Shown one piece after another: positions 57,118 to 64,000 of a DNA stretch of 64,000 bases. The notes below the pieces were generated by a model. That model saw only the letters and a program-made list of their open reading frames with translations, was not told where the DNA came from and did no database searches. This DNA is from JAGTVG01 sp964543195 (GTDB lineage: Bacteria; Bacteroidota; Bacteroidia; Cytophagales; Cyclobacteriaceae), in contig CAZIXF010000024.1 of the NCBI GenBank assembly GCA_964543195.1, positions 10,188 to 74,187 of the forward strand. The letters run 5' to 3'. A program made the position numbers and the translations under genes. Positions within the stretch are counted from its first letter, which is position 1, and every line of letters starts with the position of its first letter.

Positions 57118-58410
57118 TCAGGAATTCATCAGCTCTTCAATCTCATCGGTTTCTATGGGGATGGAAGCCATCAGATCGTCGATTCCGTCTGCAGTGATCA
57201 CCACATCGTTTTCGATTCGCACACCCAGGTTTTCTTCCCTGATATAAATTCCCGGTTCTACGGTAAATAACATACCCTCTTCGAATTTCCTGTAGGTACT
57301 TCCCACATCATGCACATCCAGTCCGAGATGGTGCGACGTGCCATGCATAAAATATTTTTTATACGCGGGTTTGTCAGGATCCTGGTTTTTTATATCGGTC
57401 TTATCTATTAACCCTAGTTCCATTAATTCACCTTCCATCACTTTTCCCACCTCCTTATGATATTCCGGGATAGAGTTGCCGGGCTTGAGCATGGAAAAGG
57501 CTTCCCGCTGGACACGTAAAACGGCATTATATACATCTTTCTGACGTTGCGTATATTTCCCGTTTACCGGCACAGCCCGGGTCAGATCCGCATTATAATT
57601 GGCATATTCAGCTCCTATATCCATCAGGATTACGTCACCATCATTGCATGTGCTGGAATTTTCTATGTAGTGAAGCACACAGGCATTGAACCCGGAGGCA
57701 ATAATGGGAGAATAAGCAAACCCTCTTGAACGGTTTCTTATAAACTCATGAATGAGTTCTGCTTCGATCTCAAATTCATAAACACCCGGTTTAATGAAAT
57801 TTAATACCCGCCTGAATCCGCTCTCAGTAATCCCGCAGGCTTTTCTGATCAGATCGATTTCAGTTTTACTTTTGATCATGCGCAGGTTATAGATGATCGG
57901 AGCGGAACGTTTATAATTATGCAAAGGATATTTTTCTTTACACCAACGGATAAACCTTGCATCCCTGGTCTGAACTTCGGTTAACGGTCTCCGGATATGC
58001 TCATTTGAATTAAGATATACATTTTCGGCTTCTGCCATCAGGGCATTGAGTGTGGCACCAAATTGGGAAGTCCACATAATCGTGTTTATCCCGGATGTGT
58101 CCCTGGCTTCTTCCTTGGTAAATTTATGCCCTTCCCAGATGGCTATTTCCTCATTAGTCTCACGCAGAAACAATATCTCCCGCATTTTGGGATCCGGGTG
58201 ATCAGGGAATAATACCAGTACGGTTTCCTCCTGGTCAATTCCGGTAAGATAAAAAATATCGCTGTTTTGCCTGAACATCATGGTACCGTCGGCATTGGTG
58301 GGCATGATGTCATTGGAATTGAAAATGGCTAAAGATCCGGGCAATAGCTTGTCGGTGAATTTTTTACGATTATTAACAAAAAGTGATTTATCGATCGGCA
58401 AATATTTCAT
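57118..58410 (-). CDS. pepP: Xaa-Pro aminopeptidase (M24 family)
   Basis: A 430-residue enzyme with an N-terminal creatinase-like domain (about 1-170) and a C-terminal pita-bread domain. The metal ligands are visible in DIGAEYANYNADLTR, HGTSHHLGLDVHD, FTVEPGIYI and RIENDVVI. It removes N-terminal residues that precede proline, using two divalent metals. The length is normal, and no signal peptide suggests the cytoplasm. Confidence 0.94.
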   Translation of the reverse strand: MKYLPIDKSLFVNNRKKFTDKLLPGSLAIFNSNDIMPTNADGTMMFRQNSDIFYLTGIDQEETVLVLFPDHPDPKMREILFLRETNEEIAIWEGHKFTKEEARDTSGINTIMWTSQFGATLNALMAEAENVYLNSNEHIRRPLTEVQTRDARFIRWCKEKYPLHNYKRSAPIIYNLRMIKSKTEIDLIRKACGITESGFRRVLNFIKPGVYEFEIEAELIHEFIRNRSRGFAYSPIIASGFNACVLHYIENSSTCNDGDVILMDIGAEYANYNADLTRAVPVNGKYTQRQKDVYNAVLRVQREAFSMLKPGNSIPEYHKEVGKVMEGELMELGLIDKTDIKNQDPDKPAYKKYFMHGTSHHLGLDVHDVGSTYRKFEEGMLFTVEPGIYIREENLGVRIENDVVITADGIDDLMASIPIETDEIEELMNS

Positions 58411-58555
58411 ATTTCCTGTTATTGATTAATCCCATGTAAGTATACGATTTATTTCATACGAATAAGAAATTAACTTTTATATTTTAACTATCGGAGGAAA
58501 TTAATTCTCATGTAATCGGGTTTGATCATAATTGTTATTTTTGTCATGAGAAAGG

Positions 58556-59791
58556 ATGTCGGAAGAACATAATATATATGGCTACGGGAACGGTATCAGA
58601 CTTGTTCACAAACAGGTGAGTAATACCAGGATCGTGCATTGTGGGTTCATACTTGATATTGGCAGCCGGGATGAGAGGGATTTTCAGCAGGGCCTTGCAC
58701 ATTTCTGGGAACACATGGCCTTCAAAGGAACCAGAAAAAGGAAAGCTTTTCATATTATTAACAGGCTTGAATCGGTGGGAGGAGAGTTGAATGCTTTCAC
58801 GACAAAGGAAAAAATGTCTTTTTATGCTTCAGTGCTTGAGGATCATTTTGATAAAGCAGTTGAATTATTAACGGATATTACCTTTCATTCAACATTTCCG
58901 GAAAAGCAGATCGATCGCGAACGACAGGTGATCCTGGATGAGATCGCCATGTATGATGATAGCCCTGAAGATGCTTTGCAGGATGAGTTCGATGAGGTTA
59001 TTTATGGTGATCATCCCCTGGGGAGAAATATATTGGGTACTACGGGAACGTTGAATAAATTCGGCAGGCTTGATTTCAAGGATTTCCTGGACCAGAATCT
59101 GAATACCGACCGGATCGTTTTTTCAGTGATCGGGAACCTGAGTATGAAAAAAGTGAGAAAAATTACTGATAAATATTTGTCGGCGGTGGATACCTATCAG
59201 GGTGGAAACAGACGATATGCGCCATCTGTTAATTTAGGTGAGAAAATAAATAAAAATAAACGATTCGGCAGGGCTTATTGTGCCATTGGCAGAGATGCCT
59301 ATCCGCTTACGGACGAAAAGCGTTACCCGTTTTTCATGCTAACCAATATTCTAGGAGGACCCGGAATGAATTCCCGCCTTAATTTAACACTGCGAGAGAA
59401 ATTCGGATATGTATATATGATCGATGCTGCCTATCATGGGTTTATGGATTCAGGGATGGCAGGTATTTATTTCGGCACAGAAAAACGATACCTTAATAAA
59501 AGCATTAAGCTGGTGCTAAAAGAGCTTAAACGATTACGGGAAGATCGCCTGGGAACGGTGCAGTTGCATAATGCAAAACAACAGATCAAAGGTCAGATGG
59601 CCATGGCTGAAGAAAATAATACAAATCTTATGCTTATGATAGGAAGAAGTCTGCTGGATCTGGGAAAGATTGATACGCTTGAGGAGGTGTTTTTGCGGAT
59701 TGACAGGATAGCTTCTTCTGATATCCTGGAGGTAGCTAATGAAATATTTCAGGAGAATAAATTAAATTACCTTACATTTCAACCCGACTAA
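58556..59791 (+). CDS. M16-family zinc protease
   Basis: A 411-residue single-unit M16 peptidase. The inverted zinc motif is HFWEH (His49, Glu52, His53) with a distal Glu in RERQVILDEIAMYDD. The C-terminal half is the M16C-type domain (GRAYCAIGRDAYP ... LREKFGYVYMIDAAYHGF). There is no signal peptide, unlike the periplasmic members, so cytoplasmic peptide degradation is likely. The next gene starts 1 nt after its stop, so it is in an operon with the O-methyltransferase and mltD. Confidence 0.93.
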   Translation: MSEEHNIYGYGNGIRLVHKQVSNTRIVHCGFILDIGSRDERDFQQGLAHFWEHMAFKGTRKRKAFHIINRLESVGGELNAFTTKEKMSFYASVLEDHFDKAVELLTDITFHSTFPEKQIDRERQVILDEIAMYDDSPEDALQDEFDEVIYGDHPLGRNILGTTGTLNKFGRLDFKDFLDQNLNTDRIVFSVIGNLSMKKVRKITDKYLSAVDTYQGGNRRYAPSVNLGEKINKNKRFGRAYCAIGRDAYPLTDEKRYPFFMLTNILGGPGMNSRLNLTLREKFGYVYMIDAAYHGFMDSGMAGIYFGTEKRYLNKSIKLVLKELKRLREDRLGTVQLHNAKQQIKGQMAMAEENNTNLMLMIGRSLLDLGKIDTLEEVFLRIDRIASSDILEVANEIFQENKLNYLTFQPD

Positions 59792-59792
59792 T

Positions 59793-60431
59793 ATGGAATT
59801 GATCAATCACAAACTCCAGCAATATGCTGAAAATAATACAACGCCTGAGCCACCATTATTGGCTGATTTGAACAGGGAAACCCATGTTAAATTCATGTAT
59901 CCACGCATGTTGAGTGGTCATCTTCAGGGCAGGTTCTTATCGATGTTATCCAAGATTATAAGACCCAAAAGAATCCTGGAAGTAGGCACATATACCGGAT
60001 ATTCTGCTTTATGTATGGCAGAAGGACTTGCGAACGACGGATTGCTACATACTGTTGAATTAAATGATGAAAATGAGGGCAAGATAAGGGAGTATATTGA
60101 GAAATCCGGTTATAAAGATAAGATCAGATTGCATTTTGGAAATGCGCTGAACATTATCCCTGAGTTGGATGAAATCTTCGATATGGTTTTTCTGGATGCC
60201 GATAAGGAAAATTACCTGAATTATTATAAGATGGTATTTGAAAAAATATCAGGAGGTGGAATAATTATTGCTGACAACACCCTGTGGAATGGAAAGGTAA
60301 TTGATAAAAAACAACAGGACAAAGAAACAATTGGAATACGGGAATTCAATGAGGCCATAACGCAAGATAGCCGGGTGGACAACGTTTTGTTAACTGTCCG
60401 GGACGGGCTCATGTTGATCAAAAAAAGATGA
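59793..60431 (+). CDS. Class I SAM-dependent O-methyltransferase
   Basis: A 212-residue enzyme of the catechol/caffeoyl-CoA O-methyltransferase family. The SAM motif is ILEVGTYTGYSALCMA (about 61-76), and DMVFLDADKENYLNYY and IIADNTLWNGKV carry metal and substrate residues. The substrate is unknown. It overlaps mltD by 4 bases (ATGA). Confidence 0.92.
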   Translation: MELINHKLQQYAENNTTPEPPLLADLNRETHVKFMYPRMLSGHLQGRFLSMLSKIIRPKRILEVGTYTGYSALCMAEGLANDGLLHTVELNDENEGKIREYIEKSGYKDKIRLHFGNALNIIPELDEIFDMVFLDADKENYLNYYKMVFEKISGGGIIIADNTLWNGKVIDKKQQDKETIGIREFNEAITQDSRVDNVLLTVRDGLMLIKKR

Positions 60432-62296
60432 ACCGGTATATTATCATATTATTTTGTTTGTTTTACCCGGCTGTTCTATATGGCCAGCATCCCCGGGTTC
60501 CGGAGAGGATTCGTTTTGCCGACATGGATCTCAGATTAAACAACAGGGTGAGAGAGGAGATCCAGCTGGATGTTAATGCACTGACCAAAAGCGAACGTTA
60601 TTTTAATATCAAACTGGCCAGGGCTAAACAATATTTCCCTATCATTGAAAGGATCTTCAGGGAAGAAAGCGTACCTGAAGATTTTAAATATCTGGTAATT
60701 CAGGAGTCGGCCCTTATACCGGATGCCATTTCTTCTGCAAATGCTATCGGATTCTGGCAGTTTAAAATACCTGCCGGAAGGGAAGTGGGCTTGCGAATCG
60801 ATGATCATATCGATGAGAGAATGAACATTGTGTCTTCAACCCATGGTGCTGCAAAATATCTTAAAAAGAACAACTTCTACTTTGACAACTGGTTGTATGC
60901 GTTATTAGCCTACAATACTGGTTATGGAGGTGCTCAATCGGAAGTCGACCCTCAATATTTCGGTAAGAAAAGAATGGATATTAACCGAAGAACTCACTGG
61001 TATGTGAAAAAATTCCTGGCCCATAAAATAGCATTCGAATATGCTTTCAATGCAGGTAAGCATTTAGATCTGGATATTTTATCTCTGTATGAATACCGAA
61101 ATGGAGGAAGGAAATCGCTTACAGAGCTGGCCAGAGAGTTTAACGTGGAGCCAAAACAGGTGGAGGATTATAACAAGTGGCTTAGACGGGGAACGATACC
61201 CCTTGATAAACCATATACTGTGATCATTCCCGGTGCCGATATTCCCTCAGATATGCTGGCTAGAAGAAGAACATCCGGGCATGAAAATGAAGAAAAGGAT
61301 AAAGCTCAAACTCAAAATGAGCTCGAGGATTTTTCTCCTGACCGAAAATTATACCCCGTTATAGAAAAAACAAAAAACTCTGAACGAATTGTGAGGATTA
61401 ATGGAATCCCCGGCGTGGTAGCCAGACCCGAGGAGGCTGTACAGGACCTTCTTCGCATTGGAGAAATCCCTAAAGAGAAATTTCTTGCCTTCAATGATAT
61501 TGAAAATGACCATGAAGTGGTTCCCGGTCAGGTATATTATTTTAAGCGTAAAAAGAATATGGCCAAAGAATATTATCATACCGTGTTTCCTGATGAAACC
61601 TCCTGGTCAATTTCCCAGAAATATGGTATCAAAGAAAAAAAGCTGCTTCGGAAAAACAGGTTCCGGCAGGATAATGTAAATCTGAAACCGGGAAGGGTAT
61701 TATGGATACGCCATATAAGACCCGATTATTATCCGGTCGAATATGTGAAATTACCTGAGGATGCCCTGAAGGTGGTGGATAGTCCGGCCATCGCAGAACT
61801 GGATGATAAGAAGAGGGATAATAGTATGGAAGATTTAAATCCCGAAGAAAAAACTGATTCTAAAAATAAAAACACTGATGAGTATGTGACTGAAACCGAT
61901 GAAGTCAATGAAACGAATGCACCTTATTATGAACCGGTTACATCAATCCCGGATTTCCATATCGTTGAACCCGGCGAAACGTTATTTGCCATATCGCGAA
62001 AATACCGGATGAATATACATGAACTATTGAGAATTAATGATCTTAAGATGGATTCCAATATTAATATTGGAGACAAGATTTTTCTCAAAGAGGATGCCGA
62101 TGCCAATTCCGAATCAGAGAAAAATCTAAATAAGCAGAAAAATTCTTACATGATTTATACCGTAAAAAGGGGAGATACAATGTATAGTATATCCAGGCAA
62201 TTCAATGTAAAAGTGGAAGACATAATGGAATGGAATCTTAAAAACGATTATTCTTTGGATGAAGGTGAGAAGTTAAAAATAAAGCGAAAAAATTAA
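60428..62296 (+). CDS. mltD: MltD-like membrane-bound lytic transglycosylase with three LysM domains
   Basis: A 622-residue protein exported by a signal peptide (ends LYGQ). The SLT domain has the catalytic Glu93 in VIQESALIPDAISSANAIGFWQFK. LysM-like domains are at about 382-425 (FPDETSWSISQKYGIKEKKLL), 509-555 (PGETLFAISRKYRMNIHELL) and 575-620 (RGDTMYSISRQFNVKVEDI), with a Ser/Asp/Glu-rich linker before the second. It cleaves peptidoglycan. No lipobox Cys is seen, unlike E. coli MltD. Its start overlaps the O-methyltransferase stop. Confidence 0.93.
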   Translation: MNRYIIILFCLFYPAVLYGQHPRVPERIRFADMDLRLNNRVREEIQLDVNALTKSERYFNIKLARAKQYFPIIERIFREESVPEDFKYLVIQESALIPDAISSANAIGFWQFKIPAGREVGLRIDDHIDERMNIVSSTHGAAKYLKKNNFYFDNWLYALLAYNTGYGGAQSEVDPQYFGKKRMDINRRTHWYVKKFLAHKIAFEYAFNAGKHLDLDILSLYEYRNGGRKSLTELAREFNVEPKQVEDYNKWLRRGTIPLDKPYTVIIPGADIPSDMLARRRTSGHENEEKDKAQTQNELEDFSPDRKLYPVIEKTKNSERIVRINGIPGVVARPEEAVQDLLRIGEIPKEKFLAFNDIENDHEVVPGQVYYFKRKKNMAKEYYHTVFPDETSWSISQKYGIKEKKLLRKNRFRQDNVNLKPGRVLWIRHIRPDYYPVEYVKLPEDALKVVDSPAIAELDDKKRDNSMEDLNPEEKTDSKNKNTDEYVTETDEVNETNAPYYEPVTSIPDFHIVEPGETLFAISRKYRMNIHELLRINDLKMDSNINIGDKIFLKEDADANSESEKNLNKQKNSYMIYTVKRGDTMYSISRQFNVKVEDIMEWNLKNDYSLDEGEKLKIKRKN

Positions 62297-62394
62297 CCGG
62301 AGAAAATATTGCATTATAAATCAGCCAAATATTACATGCATGGTAAATTTGATGTTTTTTATTATTAATCCATTCTTATTCATTTAATTTTGCA

Positions 62395-62402
62395 TATCAG
62401 GG
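62395..62402 (+). promoter_or_regulatory. Predicted -7 promoter box of the receiver gene
   Basis: TAATTTTG matches TAnnTTTG exactly, about 100 nt before the response regulator start. No clear -33 element is present. The spacer 62297-62501 shows no other feature. Confidence 0.5.
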
Positions 62403-62501
62403 ATTACATTTTTTTAGGGATAAATGTTGATTTTATATAATTATTTTTAGCTTATAATTAAAACTTCCTTTATAATTGTGATAGAAAGAGAGACATACGT
62501 A

Positions 62502-62912
62502 ATGGGAAAAGACATCAAGCAAATTGATCTGGTCATGTTGGTCGATGACAATGATACCGATAATTTTATTAGCCGGCGTATTATTGAAATTACAAAATTT
62601 GCTGAAAATGTCGTGATAAAAAATTCAGGTAAAAGCGCACTGGAATATATCGAAGAAAATATAGGGCAAGATGGAAAATTACCCGACCTGATTTTTCTTG
62701 ATATTAATATGCCGATTGTCGACGGCTTTGTGTTTTTGTATGAGTTTGAAAAGTTTAACCAGGAGATCAGGGAAAAATGTAAGGTGGTAATCCTATCTTC
62801 CTCGGATAATAAAAGAGATATTGATAAGATCGTAAATAACGATCATGTAATTAAATTTATTACCAAACCTTTAACCGAAATGGCCCTTGAAGAGGTGAAA
62901 GAAGTTTATTAA
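62502..62912 (+). CDS. Single-domain CheY-like response regulator
   Basis: About 136 residues, a receiver domain only: acidic pair in MLVDDNDTDN, phospho-Asp67 in LIFLDINMPIVDG, Ser-Ser in VVILSSSDN and Lys in FITKPLTE. It resembles the Rcp1 group of stand-alone receivers. I choose the ATG at 62502 (MGKDIKQIDL); a GTG at 62478 would add 8 residues. No kinase is adjacent, so its partner is encoded elsewhere. It has its own promoter box. Confidence 0.9.
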   Translation: MGKDIKQIDLVMLVDDNDTDNFISRRIIEITKFAENVVIKNSGKSALEYIEENIGQDGKLPDLIFLDINMPIVDGFVFLYEFEKFNQEIREKCKVVILSSSDNKRDIDKIVNNDHVIKFITKPLTEMALEEVKEVY

Positions 62913-63052
62913 CTCTTTGAAGGCTCTATAGATTTATCTGATCATCTCATTCAGGTCCTGCCTGTCTTTTACCGGGTGAATCTTTCTTTTTCTCTCATTT
63001 CAGTATATATTAAACTTCATCTACTGTTTATTTTGGCAGATCTACCTTTTAT

Positions 63053-63952
63053 ATGAACAGATGCAGTTATTGTTTGATATTTCTTTTTTTAATACCACAA
63101 CATTTTTATGGTCAGGGGGGGTTAGTCGATAGCATTAAGACCCGTTTTGATACGGTTACCTATTGGACAAAGGGTGCCAATGTGGCTTTTAATTTTCAAC
63201 AGATAGGTCTTAAAAACTGGACGGCCGGGGGAGACGAACTATTTTCCTTGAATTTCAATGCGAATGGGTTTGCCAATAAGGAACTGGAAAAATATATATG
63301 GTTCAATTCCCTGGATGCAAGCTATAACTTATCAAGACAGGGCGATAAACAAAAAATAAGAGCCAACAAGGACCGGTGGAAAGCAACCACAAAATTAAGC
63401 AGAAAACTGGATAATGGCTGGTTGCTCACATTGGGTCTTACAATTCAGTCTCAATTCAACAAGCTGTATAAAATAACCACAGATCCGGATACCAATGAAG
63501 AAATTGCCAACCTGAGCAGCAATTTTTTTTCACCCGGCTACATCTGGCCATCGATAGGGTTCACTTACAATAAAAAGGATTATTTGAAACTTTCGGTCCA
63601 ACCGTTAACCGGTAAGATTACAAGCGTGCTCAATGATTCATTATCTGAAGCCGGCGCTTTTGGAGTATTGGAGAATCGCAAAGTACGTTCCGAGGTAGGA
63701 TTTGGATTGGATGCTTCCTATAAACAATTAATCATAAAAAATATTATTGCTGAATCTGAACTAAGCACCTTTTCACGGTTCAGAGAAGTATTACTGACCG
63801 ACGTGCGATGGGATGTGTCCATTCGTTTCAAAGTGAACAGATATGTTTCAGGCCAGTTTTCAAGTAATCTTATTTATGATAAGGAAACCATCGATGAGAT
63901 CCAGTTCAGATATTCAATCAGCATTGGCTTTTCTTACGATATAGACATTTAA
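63053..63952 (+). CDS. DUF3078 outer-membrane-type protein
   Basis: A 299-residue exported protein with a signal peptide (MNRCSYCLIFLFLIPQHFYGQ). The segment WTKGANVAFNFQQIGLKNWTAGGDELFSLN is the DUF3078 hallmark. The remainder alternates as barrel-like strands (YIWFNSLDASYNLSRQ, WLLTLGLTIQSQFN, IQFRYSISIGFSYDIDI) and ends on an aromatic strand. Function unknown; it is widely conserved in Bacteroidota. The last 48 bases of the window after it show nothing. Confidence 0.9.
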   Translation: MNRCSYCLIFLFLIPQHFYGQGGLVDSIKTRFDTVTYWTKGANVAFNFQQIGLKNWTAGGDELFSLNFNANGFANKELEKYIWFNSLDASYNLSRQGDKQKIRANKDRWKATTKLSRKLDNGWLLTLGLTIQSQFNKLYKITTDPDTNEEIANLSSNFFSPGYIWPSIGFTYNKKDYLKLSVQPLTGKITSVLNDSLSEAGAFGVLENRKVRSEVGFGLDASYKQLIIKNIIAESELSTFSRFREVLLTDVRWDVSIRFKVNRYVSGQFSSNLIYDKETIDEIQFRYSISIGFSYDIDI

Positions 63953-64000
63953 CCCCGATTATTCATAAACCATTCTCAAAATAAACCGTTTTTACTATTT

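Noticed and set aside
57034..57270. 78-codon + strand frame beginning between the ABC ATPase and pepP
   Set aside because: It runs into pepP antisense, has no permease-like hydrophobicity and overlaps the hairpin at 57021-57050.
1..64000. CRISPR array or prophage
   Set aside because: No regularly spaced short direct repeats and no phage structural, integrase or transposase genes are visible; the repeats in the giant genes are protein modules.

Overview
The window comes from a member of the Bacteroidota, probably a Cytophagales-like heterotroph. The evidence is two giant secreted proteins with type IX secretion (T9SS) C-terminal sorting domains, many outer-membrane barrels and lipoproteins, a SUF operon carrying a DUF59 protein and a bacilliredoxin, TAnnTTTG-type promoter boxes, and A-rich leaders in place of Shine-Dalgarno sequences. 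A 100-base N run inside a repetitive gene shows that this is a scaffold, perhaps from a metagenome assembly. I see no tRNA, rRNA, CRISPR array or insertion sequence.

Region 1 (1-27416, all + strand) is the unusual part. It holds two copies of one triad: outer-membrane beta-barrel, lipoprotein, giant Ig/PKD surface protein with a T9SS tail. The first copy is cut by the left edge, leaving only the last 25 codons of its barrel gene. The second copy follows three cytoplasmic or inner-membrane genes: a nucleotide-transporter-like membrane protein fused to HEAT repeats and a cyclic-nucleotide-binding-like domain; a protein with three TIR-like modules; and an nSTAND1 NTPase with one membrane segment, a coiled coil and a WD40 propeller. 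The last two overlap by one base (TAATG). Together the genes look like a chain from cytoplasmic STAND/TIR-type signalling across both membranes to a giant exported protein. That is inference, and it is my best candidate for an undescribed system.

Region 2 (27424-34540) is Fe-S assembly on the minus strand: sufB-sufC-sufD-sufS-sufE-DUF59-bacilliredoxin, preceded by an Lrp/AsnC regulator. Divergent to the regulator is a promoter, paired alternative hairpins and a strong terminator with no gene between them: a candidate small RNA or attenuator ahead of fadD.

Region 3 (34631-50424 and on to 51777) is mostly housekeeping: fadD, a K+ channel, an Na+/H+ antiporter, ettA, a DUF349 protein, guaA, a TPR/periplasmic-binding-protein fusion, hemL, an outer-membrane protein, a decayed FAD-oxidoreductase pseudogene, a ThuA-like protein, and trkH-trkA. 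Cation homeostasis recurs in this stretch.

Region 4 (51919-64000) has an NtrY-like kinase and NtrC-like sigma-54 activator divergent from an HlyD-type adaptor and ABC ATPase. A near-consensus sigma-54 promoter lies in the shared intergenic space, but no permease gene follows. Then come pepP, an M16 protease, an O-methyltransferase, mltD with three LysM domains, a lone CheY-like receiver and a DUF3078 protein.
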